A DNA stretch of 64,000 nt from Cinnamomum chago (taxonomy: Eukaryota > Streptophyta > Magnoliopsida > Laurales > Lauraceae), in contig CP142453.1 of assembly GCA_038049695.1 (NCBI GenBank), positions 3,688,501 through 3,752,500 of the forward strand, read 5' to 3'. A program made the translations under genes and the position numbers. Positions 34,262-46,203 of the stretch are shown one piece after another. The notes beneath the pieces were generated by a model. That model was not told the origin of the DNA. It made no database searches and saw nothing but the letters and a program-made list of their open reading frames with translations. Position 1 is the first letter of the stretch; each line of letters opens with the position of its first letter.

Positions 34262-35857
34262 ACAACCATATGGCCAATGTAGTACTCAGGCAATATAGGT
34301 TTCTTTTATTATTATTATTATTATTTTCTTATGGTTGAATGAAAAATCTATTATTCCAAAAGAGAAATAAACAGCCTGTACAAAAGCTTAATCAGTTTAA
34401 TTACAAGACCAGGAATATTATCAAACTTCATTTTGTCCACTGAGGGAACTTGGGCCCCAATTTTGAGAAACATTAAGTCTGCCTTCTATATTTTTTTCTT
34501 TTCTATTTTGGCCTGAAGGACTCCAATTGATGCATTCCCAACATACCATGAGGGGGTATTGGGTCTTCCTAACTAATTGAGTTACAACTTCCTATAGTGT
34601 TCATAGTTGGATTATTAAACCATAATTTGGAGACTACATGCATTTTTGCACACTGATGAATGCTAACCTCTTCCTTGTTTTAATTTTGCCCAATATGGGC
34701 TCACCTGCACATTTGGTCAAGCCATATTGAGCCCATTTTGCAGGCCAAATGGCTCTTGCCTATGAATAGAATATAGGATACTTCTTCATTTCCTTGCCTT
34801 CTTTTAATGTTTTGGTTCTCTTTTATTGAAGAGGATGATGTTCTTTAATTTGTGATCAACTTTCGGATTAGTGAGCCCCACAACATTACAGATGATGGTC
34901 AATATATGTGATTCCACACTTGTATACATGTGGGTCATGATTGCACCTGTTGAATTTGGAAAACTCCCATGGTGGGCTCTTAATTAGTAGCCCCGCCTTC
35001 AAAATGGACTCCGCCCCAACCTTGAGGCAAAGAGAAAGAGATTGAATGATCGAATACATGAATGATTGAATTTTTCAATTGATCATCATCCGCCCCAATC
35101 AAATTAAAGTCCAAGGTCCGCCACTGATTGCATCACCCATGATTTCATTAGATATTGCTAATTCAACTTTGGCAGGCCATTACTGATCGATAAGAATTAT
35201 TATTTCATTTCTAGTTAAACTAGATTTACCCCCAAACAACAAACACATCAATTGATATCACCCATACAATAAACTGATATGTTATGGTTTTTCGCCCGGC
35301 CAAAGCAGGTTCCAATGGTCGAAAGTGCCCAAAATAGTGAAGCCCCAAAACAGTGCATACTGTCTTAGGAGAGCCCAACAAGATGACCTAGTATAGAAGA
35401 TCCAGTGGACCCCACACAATCTGGGTGAAGTCTTATAAGTAGGCCGACACACCAACCAAATCCACCCAAAATCATATTCAGTGCTCCACATGTGCATATA
35501 TGTTGGTAGTCATGATCAATCTTCTCCTTGCAAGTTGTGGAAGGGACTGCAAAACCCTGATGATTTGATGATATATGTGTTGACTCCTTTCATAACAGTC
35601 TGCAGCTACCATTTCTGACCCTTCCCATGCAGCTTTTCTGGGCCCACTGTGTTCACTGCCAATGAAAGCTGGGGTCTCTTTGGTTAGTTTTCTGCCCTTT
35701 TCTTCAAACTTTAGGTCTGGCCGCCCAATGCCCCAATGGACAAGCACTAAGGTCTTCCAATAATGTGTGCAGGACTCATATATTATCTTAATCACAAGGT
35801 GGATAATAGAGATGACTTCTTTGAGATTAATTAATCAATTTGTTTTACAACCACATT
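34262..35857. other. Intergenic, no gene supported
   Basis: A (TTA)n stretch occurs near 34308-34325. The minus-strand open frames at 35282-35795 have no recognisable domain. Confidence 0.4.
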
Positions 35858-36237
35858 TAGGGATGTAAATGGGTCATCGATTCTCTGATTATTCGGAGGT
35901 TCCAACCGGTTAAAAATCGAGTCTGAATTCTTATTTAGGCCCTAATAAGTAAATGAGTCCGTATCCGATTTCACCTTGGTTTGGACCCGAAACTAGACAT
36001 ATTACCTCAAAATTTAAAAATCTCTTCTAAAAGTCATGTTTTTTTTAATATCATTCTCTACCTAAATCTGGACCCGGATCCAAATCCGTCCCAGATATGG
36101 TTTTGGTTTTGTTTTCGGTTTTAGAGCCAAGAAATTAGTTCCTAAAAGGTTCCGGGTCTGGATCTGGTTCCACCTTTTTCTTAACAATTCTGGATCCACC
36201 ATGGATCCAAACCGGAACCGAGCCGTTGACAACCCTA
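35858..36237. mobile_element. hAT-like non-autonomous element
   Basis: Terminal repeats TAGGGATGTAAA and (complement of the right end) TAGGGTTGTCAA match at 10 of 12. Flanks ACCACATT and ATCACACC are a weak 8-bp match. The interior repeats GGATCC and AACCGG-type words. The 380-bp size equals that of the element at 61614-61993. Confidence 0.6.
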
Positions 36238-36727
36238 ATCACACCCTTATTTATTTATTTATTTTAAATTTCCCTGCCTTTTCTTAAAATAAATGAGAAT
36301 ATTAGATAAGAATCATAGTCTGAGTTGTGTTGAAAAGTTCAAAAATTACTTGGAAAATTGGTCAGACTCTTGTTGGAAGGTTTAAATCATTTGACACGTG
36401 TATTTTTACTACAATTGGATCAAAATGCAAATAGTTAAGGACACACTAGATTTTTCCAGCTTGGACAGACTGGGATGTGGGGGCTTACTCAGCCTCCTTT
36501 ACTGTCAATATAAGCACTCATTGCTGGACCTAGCAGGGATCAAATTTGAAACTCATCCAAGTTGTTTAGGTCCATGAGGTTATGCAAATTCTATCACCTA
36601 TCCCACTCTATTGACCATTCAGATTTTTTCACCTATCCCACTTTATTGATCAACAGGTAGGATATATAGAATATGAGTCTGAATCTGGTGAGGGAAAACC
36701 CCATAGTGACAGTGAGGGGATCATTTA

Positions 36728-37600
36728 GGGGACGTTTGGTAAATATCCTCGCCGCGGATTTCTGTTGGTTTTCCGTGATTCCGTGGAAAACCCACGTTTG
36801 ATTCCGCGTGGAAAAGCCTTAAATGGATGCGAGGATTCTCCATTTCCAAATATTTTGGGGGTCAGACACCCCTCCCTCGGATCCGTTGAATCTACACACA
36901 CGAGGATTTGCGGAGCTACAGTGATTTTAGACGTTAGTTTAGATCAGAACGGTTTTTTGTATTTTTTGGTTTCTATGGGCCCCACAATCAAGATCTGAAC
37001 CGATAAAAGTGTTGCGAAGGTTCAAAACGGCTATCTCACAAAATTTCAGTCGTTGATTCATCATAGATCGTGAAATATTTACAAAACCGTCCAAACCGTT
37101 AAATGCCAATTTCTGTGATGCAGTGGGCCAAAAAAGGGATTAAATCCAGTCCCTTTTTTTTCAATTTTCTGGTTCCTGTGGGCCCCACAATCATGATCTG
37201 AACCAGTAGTTATTTCTACAAGGTCAAACATGGCTAGTTGACCAAATTTCAACTGTTGATCCTTACCATATCTTGAGATATTTGCAAAAAAATTAGGTAC
37301 TAAAATATTAATTTCTTATTCCTGTGGGCCCCCTTTGCATGATCTAAACCGTTCAGATTTTCTAGATGACCACAAACAACTTTAAGGTGAAAGTTGAGGA
37401 CTTGATTTTTCATGGATTTTGGTAATTTTTATAAAACATATTTATAACCATTGAATCATACATTCTACAATTTATAAGAATCCTCCTTCCATCCAAACAT
37501 GGAACTCTCCTTGGAAATCCTACTTGAGGATTGTGGACTTCTTTGGAAATGGAGAGAATCTACTAAATAGAGGATTCTTTTACGTTTACCAAACGTGCCC
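36728..37600. mobile_element. PIF/Harbinger (Tourist)-like MITE, 873 bp
   Basis: Ends are GGGGACGTTTGGTAAA and GTTTACCAAACGTGCCC (inverted), flanked by TTA on both sides (36725-36727 and 37601-37603). TTA target duplication and the GTTTGG-type TIR are typical of PIF/Harbinger MITEs. The interior contains repeated GGGCCCCACAATCATGATCT-like segments. No transposase frame. Confidence 0.75.
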
Positions 37601-37603
37601 TTA

Positions 37604-38287
37604 GGGTCCGTTACATCACCGCGGATAGCCTATCATATATCATGGCAGGGGATGTCTGCCCTAAATGGTTTACTCACGGTCACCAAGTGTAAGACCAGTC
37701 AGAGGATCCCGATTCATATAATTTTGAAGCTCTTAAAATTGTACCTAAAAATTTTTAATTTTTTTTTTTCATGAATTGGTCAAAGCAAGACCTTTCCAAT
37801 AACTAAACCTCCCATTTTGTACTAGGTCTGCTTGTGACCCATTTTGAGGCTATTCTAAGCTTGAAGGGTCCGGCTGCTCTTGAAAGTGACAGCAAACCAC
37901 CATTACTTTTTCAAAATAGATGGGTCCTTGTTGAAGAAAAAAGAGGCAATGAAAGAAAAGGCAGTCCAAGAAACACATGTATCATTTCCAGTTTGGGCCC
38001 ATCCAAATCAAATTATGCTGATATACAGATTCCTCAAAGGACAGTAGGTAGGGCCACCAAGAATAGTCCGTAGTTACATATAACTTGGGGAGGAGTTATT
38101 TTTTTTTTATCAATTTAATGTATTTTGCCCTCAATCCCCTTCTCCTTTATTTTTCTTTTGATTTGATCGTTAATTTTATTCCACTAATCCTTGTATCAAT
38201 AAATAAAACGATCAAACAATATTCAAATATAGTTGGTCCCACCCGTAGCTAATCATTGTCGTCCATTGCACACCATCTGGCCACACA
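37604..38287. other. Intergenic, nothing recognised
   Basis: AT-rich with T-runs; no gene or element I can define. Confidence 0.4.
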
Positions 38288-38300
38288 ACTGTCTTTGGAG

Positions 38301-38526
38301 AAACCCCAAGGGGTTGGCCGAGTAATCAGGACCATAGTTCCTCCCTCTTCTGGAGTTAGAGGTCTTGGCATCGACCCCCGGTTCCCCCTTATTCAGGAAT
38401 CGAAGGTTGAGTCTACTAGTGCTACCACCTTGGGGCCACATGGGTGTTTACCTGGCTTCTCTCTGGGCTTGGAGGGATTAGTCCAGTCCAAAGGGTTGGA
38501 AACCCTTCGATAGTAAAAAAAAAAAA
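38301..38526 (+). mobile_element. tRNA-derived SINE with target duplication
   Basis: An A-box-like GGTTGGCCGAGTAATCAGGA and B-box-like GGCATCGACCCCC are followed by the shared 3' module GGATTAGTCCAGTCCAAAGG and an A12 tail. A 13-bp target duplication (ACTGTCTTTGGAG at 38288-38300, ACTGCCTTTGGAG at 38527-38539, one mismatch) fixes both ends. Confidence 0.85.
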
Positions 38527-38716
38527 ACTGCCTTTGGAGGGATAAATGATGATGATGATGAATCCTAGTGGATCTCATCGTGTTTGGACAATTTGCTGAC
38601 AATTTATTGGGTTCAAACCAAGATGATACATAATTATTAGTTTTTTAAATAGAATTTGTTTTTCAAAATAATTAGGATGTTTTTATTTTGGAAGAAAATA
38701 TATATATATATATATA

Positions 38717-39740
38717 TCTCTCTACTCTTATAAAAGAGAAGAAAATGCACTTTCATTTCACTACACCAATGGCCCACAAATGACATAAATCTCTCTACTC
38801 TTATAAATCTCTCTACTCTTATAAAAGAGAAGAAAAAATGCACTTTCATTTCACTACACCCATGGCCCACACAAGTTGGCCCACAAATGACATAACTTGT
38901 GTGGGCCCCACTCATATAATATAATATATATATATATATATCTATTCTATACATCTATACACTATCTATACACTAGATTATAAAATAGGGAATGTTACAT
39001 AGGTTTTTCACTACACTATTGTGGGGCTCACACCAAAATATTATAATAAAATATCATAATATATTATTATTATTATCTACTATATGCTATACTTCTATCT
39101 ATCTATCTATCTACTTCTACTATCTACTATTATAAAAGGGGAGATATTGCAAACTTTTTCACTACACCATTGTGGGGCTCACCCCCAAATATTATAATAT
39201 AATATAATAATATATTATTATGAGAAATTGCAAACTTTTTCACTACACCTTTGTGGGGTCCACCTCCAAATATTATAATGCAAACTTTTTCACTACACCC
39301 TTATAGGGCCCACCCCCAAATATTATAGTATAATATAATAATATATTATTATAAGAAATTGCAAAATTTTTCACTACACCATTGTGGGGCCCACCCCAAA
39401 TATTATCTACTATTATAAAAGAGGAGATATTGCAAACTTTTTCAGTACACCATTGTGAGGCCCACCCCAAATATTATAATATAATATAACAATATATTAT
39501 TATGAGAAATTACAAACTTTTTCACTACACTTGTGTGGGGCCCACCCCCAAATATTATAATATAATATAATATCTATACCCTTATTATAAAAGAGAAGAG
39601 AGGTTGCATACTTTTTCACTACACCTTTGTGGGCCCCCCTAAATATTATAATATAATATAATAATATATTATTATTATATTATGATATTTATAATATAAT
39701 ATCTATACCCTTATTATAAAAGAGAAGAAAGTTTTATGCT
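38717..39740 (+). repeat. Reiterated Helitron 5'-end units
   Basis: Head-like starts TCTxTACxxTTATAAAAG(A)GAG recur at about 38719, 38790, 38808, 39123, 39406, 39573 and 39702. Most are followed by TTGCAAACTTTTTCACTACACC and GTGGGGCCCACC, then AATATTATAATATAATATAA. Spacing is irregular (18 to about 315 bp). Confidence 0.8.
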
Positions 39741-40520
39741 TTTTCTTTACACATCTGTGGGCCCCACTTAGTATTATTATATTATATATATAATCAAATA
39801 GAACTACACATATGTGGGCCCCAATGAAAGAGAAGAACTTGTCATGCTTTTTCTCTACGCGTCTGTTGACCTCACTTAGTATTATGATATTATATATATA
39901 TAATAAAAGAGAACTGCACATATGTGGGCCACACTTAGTAGAAGAACTTGTCATGTTTTTTCTCTACATCTACACATCTGTGGGCTCTACTTAGTATTAT
40001 TGTATTATATATATAATACAAGAGAACTACACATCTGTGGGCCCCACTTAGTAGAAGAACTTATCAAGCTTTTTCTCTATATCTACACATCTGTGGGCCC
40101 CACTTAGTATTATTATATTATACCACTTAGTAGAAGAACTTGTCATGCTTTTTCTCTACACATCTGTGGGCCCCACGTAGTATTATTATAACATCTGTAG
40201 GCCCCACTTAATATTATTATTATTATTATATATAAAATAAAAGAGAACTACACATCTATAGGCCCCACTTAGTAGAAGAACTTGTCATGCTTTTTCTATA
40301 CATCTACACATCTGTGGGCCCCACTTAGTATTATTATATTATATATATATATAATAAAAGAGAACTTCACATTTGTGGGCCCCACTTAGTAGAAGAACTT
40401 GTTATGTTTTTTCTCTACAAATATGTGGGCCCCACTCAGTATTATTATATTATATATATATATATATAATAAAAAAGAACAACACATCTGTGGGCCTCAC
40501 TTAGTATTATTATATTTCAA
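39740..40520 (+). repeat. Irregular tandem repeats with CTGTGGGCCCCACTTAGTA units
   Basis: About ten units alternate CACATCTGTGGGCCCCACTT, TAGTATTATTATATTATATA and AGAAGAACTTGTCATGCTTT. The GTGGGCCCCAC core is palindromic. This block continues the head repeats inside the Helitron-like element. Confidence 0.8.
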
Positions 40521-41334
40521 TGAAATGCTTAGCACAAATGTTCATGTAAGGGTTGTATTTGAAGAATTTGTACATTCACTGCAAGAACTCAAATGAAAAT
40601 TCTCAATTGAGATTTTCATGTGTAGAAAATTTCAACTTCGATCTCAATGCCTGTAAAGACACGATTTGCTTGTCAGAGAAAGATATGAGAATACCAAAGA
40701 TTGCTTAGAATCCTTGTGATTTGTTGTTAATCCATTTAAAGCTATGAGTTGGGTACTATTTTGGTTGGTTGGTATTTTGTTTCATTGAATTTTCAATGCT
40801 AGAAATGAAATATGTGAAATAGAATTGTGATATTTTAAACATTTAGTGCTCCAACAACATTCGACAAAGTGAACTTTGCGACAATAGAAAATCTCTTTTT
40901 AATGTTGGGCCTTTTTTTTATGTTACTGAAATAGTAAAATTTATTTTAAATTTTTATAAGCCATTAAAAATGAAGAAAAGTTGAATATTAAAAAATGACC
41001 AACAATGTTATAAATGAAATAGAATTTTAACATGCAGGGGAGGTAGTGACCAGTTGGGCTTTTTTTGTTGTTGTTTTTGTGTTGTATTAGCCAGTTTGGT
41101 GGATTGGTTATCTTGTATGTCATTTTTGACATTAGTGGTTTTGGCAGAAGGTTTGACCCATTTATGATTGTTTTTAATCTTTTAATGTGTTCCCCTCTTT
41201 TTGGAAAAAAAACGAAAAAAGAAAAATAATTGTAACATATTACACATTTTAGTGCATCAAACTTTATAAGGAATGACAGAAAATCGTTCATGTAGTTCCT
41301 AAGAGTTATAGGGCTTCAGATTTTCATTAGTGAT

Positions 41335-41580
41335 TAAAATGTGAAATCATACATGAATATTAAAAAATGACAATCAAATAACCTCTCTTTTAATGGAAAT
41401 TGATTTGAGGAAAAATGAGAGATGAATGCTCATCCATCACCCTGGAACTCAAATCCCACGATGGTCAAGTTCCCTTTTGCATCAATAACCTCGTGTTTCT
41501 CACCCCTCACTTCTTTAATAATCTTTTAACAAAGCTTATTTCACTATGAAATCTGTATATGCTAGCAAATATGTTAGGGT
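41335..41580 (+). repeat. Dispersed MITE-like repeat (family A)
   Basis: It shares AATGACAATCAAATAACC, TTTTAATGGAAATTGATT and the TAATAATCTTTTAAC block with 17303-17595 and 44578-44812. It lies within the Helitron-like element, so it was either captured or inserted later. Confidence 0.5.
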
Positions 41581-43493
41581 GCAGTAAAAATCCGCAATCG
41601 ATATAAAAAACTATGCAAGAGTAGATCTAACCAAATAGTCACTCTAAAAAATATAGAAAAATATTTTACGTGGTTTGATAGTATGCTTATGTCAGATCAG
41701 AAAAAGAAATATTGGACATATATATATCCCATTTACTAAGAAAGTATGGTGTTTTCATACTTAGTGATGAGGACTTGGGTTGAAATGAGGAAGATATTTC
41801 ATTGATGTGTGGGTGCACTAGCCAAAGATACGGAGATGTTATGGAGAGGCTTACGGTCTATTTAGATGCTTCATTTTCTTAGTAGCCAGATAATGGAGGT
41901 GTCATGAAAGTTTTTTTTTTTTAATATGCAAGCGTTTGCAGATTTTTGTCATCTAAGCCTTTTCTTGATTTCTTCATTCCATGTAAGTTGGTTTTCTTTT
42001 AAATTTTATAACTATATGTCAAACCAACATCCAATGCAAGTGACTAATGACTTGTCTTATTATTTCTTGAATTATGATAAGGTATTTTATTTTTCCTTTC
42101 AAGTTTTTATGAGTATGATGCAATGGAACCCATCATTTTGATATGCTGACTCATGTTTTTATATCCACCCTCTTATGTTGATTTGAAGAGATTGCTTTAG
42201 GGCCCTTTTTTTTTTTTTAGGCAATTTTGGCAACATGCATTCCTTCATTATCATTCTACGTGCTAAACTGTGTTTAAGGGTGCTAATTGTCTTTCTTTAT
42301 GATTTTGCATGCTTCATCCAATGCATCATCTTAGGTCGAACCAGTATTACTCTTGGACTTGATTCCTGTCCAATATTACAATCACATTACTATAATGTTA
42401 GGATAATGAATTTTCCATTAAATTTTCTTAAGAAGTTTGAAGGAAGTAGTTGTGCCCGCCCTGAGAGTGCCTGAGAGTGCATGTCTAAAGATCTCTTTGT
42501 AGTTGGTTCTCTTGCTTCAAATTATGATATTTGTTTCAAAGATTCACTTACTACAAAATTAGAATGTAACAGAACTGATTTATGATACATAAAAAGCTAA
42601 CAGAAGTGCCACAAATGTACATGATTCAAAATTTGGTAGTGGTGTTATCTTAATTCAAGAAAGCTTTTAAAGTTGTTGCTCTGGCCCTCATCTTGACATA
42701 TCAATCTTGTTTCTTTCCATGATATTCAGATTTCTTTGTATTGGTATTACTGTCATTCGATGCTTCTCAACATGAATTTTGTATGTATTTGGCACTAGGT
42801 TTTAGACAAATTTTAATGGAAAATAGGCCGGACTATCGATCTATATTGAAATTGGTGAGTGTTTTGCCTAATCATGTATGGCCAGAAAAGGTTGGTTTTC
42901 AACTTTTTTTTAGTTAGTTTTCTTCCATATATCTTGTTATTCCATCTTCTTCTTACCTTTTTCTATTTAAACTTCTACTGAATTTCATAAGAACAATTAG
43001 TAATTGTAAATTGCTTAATTTGACAAAAAAATGAGCTATATGTAAACTGGTCATTCTCCATTGGGATTGTTAATATTGAGTTTTTCAATGACTTTATTTT
43101 TTAAAATTATCATACTGAAAGATTGTGTTCTTTGCACGTGCATTACACGTGCAGGGCTCCACTAGTATATATATAAAGTAGAGATATGGTTAAAATCAGT
43201 TAGGAGAATTGCAGGAAGAAAGAAAAAAGTGCATGGTGAAATTTGGTCAAGTCAGAAAAGTTTGAAGGGATTTCAACTGGGGTTCTTAAATATTTCAAAC
43301 AAAAGATAAGGGTCTATTACCACAAGGAAAAAAAAAAAAGAGAGGCAAAAGATAAGGGCTCTGTGTCATTATGAAGTTCTCAGGGGGCATTTCACAAATA
43401 GAGAGGCCAGGAGTATATGTGGAAAACCCTTCAGTATACTCTTTGACTCTTGTGATTTCATTAAGATATGAAAATAATTCATGGATATCAATT

Positions 43494-43765
43494 AATAAAC
43501 TCCTCTACTTAAATAACCAGCGATCTGTGTCAATGTTCCTACCTAATTTTGTATGATCCACAAGTAACATTACAGAAGTGCAAGCCCTCAAATATTGACA
43601 ATTTAGCACACTCCTCAAACACATTGTAGAATAAACTCCTCTACTTAAATAACCAGTGATCTGTGTCAATGTTCCTACCTAATTTTGTATGATCCATAAG
43701 CAACATTACAGAAGTGCAAGCCCTCAAATATTGACAATTTAGCACACTCCTCAAACACATTGTAG
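43494..43765. repeat. 136-bp tandem duplication
   Basis: Two copies begin AATAAACTCCTCTACTTAAA at 43494 and 43630 and run to ACACATTGTAG with only a handful of differences. Confidence 0.95.
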
Positions 43766-44384
43766 CAGGTAATACTTTTGAGTTGTTGTCTGAAGCCCCT
43801 TTAGCGGATGTTACAATGCCCGGAACGCCATCATCGGACCCATGTAAAGATAATTCGGACCGTTCAAAATGAATCACATCCCTGCAATGACTTCTTCTCA
43901 TATCTCATTTTAATATAAATAGGCCTCACTGTAAGATTGAACGCATAATTAAAAACATAAATGGTTGCCGACGTGGAATTGCTTCTTACGTGACTTTAAT
44001 TACGGTTCCTTCATGTGTTCAATTGGACGGTGGAAACCACTTTTACTCAACTAAAAATTGAGAATATATCTATGGAGGGGATGCGATTCATCTTAAAGAT
44101 TCTGGATTATAACTACAAGGGGCCATAATGGATCTCCTTGAGTTGGAGAACAGGCAGAACACCAAGCTCTAAAAATCAACCCCATTCCAACAACCATCGC
44201 CGTGTGATCTGAACCCTCATCCTTCTCAAAGGTTGCCTCAGGTGGGCCCCACCAGACACCACGGGCCCACGACACCTTATGACGGCATTGATTGATTTTT
44301 GTACATGGGTCACTGAGTATATGCTTTTGTTTACTGTAATTGAATTTCAATGTATTCTAAGACATTATATTTCTATAGGTGATT

Positions 44385-44560
44385 TTTTTTTTTTTTTTTG
44401 CTGTCGGAGGGTTCTCAACCTTTGGGTTGGACTAATCCCTCCGGGCCCAGAGGGAAGCCGGGTAAATCCCCTGTAGCCCTAGTGTGGTAGCAGAGTTTCG
44501 AACCCACAACCTCCGGGAGCAAACCGTGGTCCTAGGCCAACTAAGCTACTCTTTGGGGTT
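44385..44560 (-). mobile_element. tRNA-derived SINE, inverted, with 17-bp target duplication
   Basis: On the minus strand: AGAGTAGCTTAGTTGGCCTAG (A box), GGTTGTGGGTTCGAAAC (B box), GGATTAGTCCAACCCAAAGG, and a 15-nt A-tail. A perfect 17-bp direct repeat TATTTCTATAGGTGATT lies at 44368-44384 and 44561-44577. It is the best-preserved copy of the family in the window. Confidence 0.92.
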
Positions 44561-44577
44561 TATTTCTATAGGTGATT

Positions 44578-44812
44578 AATAATATTATCCCCTTTAATGG
44601 AGATTGAATCAAGAGAAGATTAAAAAGAATACATGCCCATTACATAAGTAATTCATATCTTAAAAAAGTTAAAGTCTCACTCACAAACATACCTTATATC
44701 CTTCACCTCTCACCTCTCACCTCATATCCTCACTCTTCACAACCTTAATAATCCTTAGGCGGAGATCATTTAATCATGAATTCTCGTGTATTCATGCAAA
44801 CAGACAAGCAAT
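44578..44812 (+). repeat. Dispersed MITE-like repeat (family A)
   Basis: It shares CCCCTTTAATGGAGATTGAA and ACCTTATATCCTTCACCTCT with the copy in polyamine oxidase intron 2, and ends with ATTCATGCAAACAGAC. Confidence 0.5.
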
Positions 44813-45135
44813 AGCTCCATTAAAGGATTATTAAAGATGAGATGGGTAAAAAATACGAGTAGAAAAATCAAAGATATAAGCTAACAATATAGATGCAACC
44901 CTCATCTTTTTGGGATTTGAATTATATATATGGGTGTTGTTTGGGTATTCACTTCCTATTCCACCTCCAATCAATTCATTTATTAATGGAGAAAATGACA
45001 ATTTAATGGTCATTTTTAAAAATTTACATTTCTTTCTTCAATCTTAACCATTTCTAAAAATGAAAGTCTCATATAAATTCATGTGTATTAAATCACATGA
45101 ACAAACATACCATATACTATAAGCTATAAATAAAG

Positions 45136-45143
<8 letters not shown>

Positions 45144-45166
<23 letters not shown>

Positions 45167-45167
45167 T
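45144..45167. repeat. (AT)n microsatellite
   Basis: A pure AT dinucleotide run of about 24 bp, upstream of the OXS3-like gene. Confidence 0.9.
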
Positions 45168-45434
45168 CATGAAAGTGATGAAGGTGAGTAAGAGAGAGAA
45201 TTAGAGGCAGCTCAATTGGGCAATGGAGCCTTATCCTTTGCCTTTTTCTCATTTTCCAGTACCAAGGCAGACAACAAAACCCAATGTGGATAATATCGAA
45301 TCTCTTAACTCTTTAAAAAAAAAAAAAAAAAAAAGGGCTGTGCTTATCCAGAGTCCACGTACACGCCACCAAAGTCCCCACTCCCTTTCCATGACTCATA
45401 TTTATTTTTATCCCAAACCAATGCCATTATTATC

Positions 45435-45441
45435 TTATAAA
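45435..45441 (+). promoter_or_regulatory. TATA box of the OXS3-like gene
   Basis: TTATAAATT lies about 125 bp upstream of ATG 45565 at a position appropriate for a core promoter. Confidence 0.5.
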
Positions 45442-45564
45442 TTGGGTTCTCCGTTACAGAGCTCAACTTCATAGCTGTTGTGTTTTGTAACAGCTAGATC
45501 TCATCTCTTCTGATTTCCCAGCTGAGAGCAAAGACTCATTCATCAAGGGGTCATCTGATTGAAA

Positions 45565-46203
45565 ATGGATGCTTCTTTTAGCCTACAAAACCCCCATTGC
45601 ATCATGGTTGATGACTCTGTAATTTCTTCATCATCTGATACTTCTTCCAGTGATTCTTTGGCCTCCTCTTCATCTGATCTTTCAGAAGATGCCTCTTCTT
45701 CTTTCACTTCATCCACTCCAGATCAACTTGCAGTGAGCCCTCTATACCAGATGTCATCTCTCATGGAACAACTTCCCTTCAAGTGAGTATTCTTCTCCCT
45801 CTCTAGTCCCATCCATGATGAAATAACTTGGTTTTACATGTGCTGATTGTATTTTTTTTTTTTTTTTTTGGGTTATTGTAGGAGAGGTCTCTCAAAGCAT
45901 TTCCAAGGCAAGTCCCAGTCTTTTACATCACTATCAAATGTAAGATGCTTAGAGGATCTTGCAAAACCTGATAACCCTTACAGAAAGAAGATGAAATCAT
46001 GCAAGAGCTATGCTGGTGGTTTGGACAGCAGCCACAGATCATATACACCCAATGCTTCATCCAGGACCATCTCAAAGAAAAGTTCAAGGAGTTCTTGTGC
46101 TTCTCTCATTTCCAGAAGGAATAGCTTGTTGGGCAACAAGCCACCACCAATTCCAGCCCACAGAACTAGTAGTTTTTCAAATCAAACCCCTTTGTTTGTT
46201 TGA
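45565..46203 (+). CDS. OXIDATIVE STRESS 3 (OXS3)-like protein
   Basis: Two exons, 45565-45782 and 45892 is not the junction: the acceptor TATTGTAG places exon 2 at 45882-46203; the spliced ORF is 540 nt, 179 aa. The intron splits the Lys73 codon of LPFKRGLSKHF. The N-terminal half is Ser/Asp-rich, low-complexity and acidic. The second half carries the family signature: KRGLSKHFQGKSQSF, then LEDLAKPDNPYRKKMK, and a basic Ser/Arg stretch ending in ISRRNSLL. Plant OXS3-family proteins are nuclear, chromatin-associated factors linked to heavy-metal and oxidative stress tolerance (established knowledge); the assignment is by recalled motif. A T18 tract precedes the acceptor. The upstream start at 45559 is TTG, so ATG 45565 is chosen. 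Confidence 0.88.

Larger units (their letters stand above)
38717..43165 (+). mobile_element. Helitron-like element, non-autonomous, 4.4 kb
   Basis: The 5' end TCTCTCTACTCTTATAAAAG follows an A, matching plant Helitron heads. The 3' end is a perfect 8-bp stem (TGCACGTG-CATTA-CACGTGCA, 43133-43153), then eight bases and CTAG (43162-43165) followed by T. Both flanks are (AT)n, so it sits inside an AT microsatellite. No Rep/helicase frame is visible; the interior from 40520 to 43130 is AT-rich and non-coding. The 5' third is filled by reiterated head-like units, so the exact 5' boundary could be any of several. Confidence 0.75.

Noticed and set aside
35282..35795. Two overlapping minus-strand open frames of 71 and 105 codons
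   Set aside because: No domain, no splice model joining them, and composition not coding-like.
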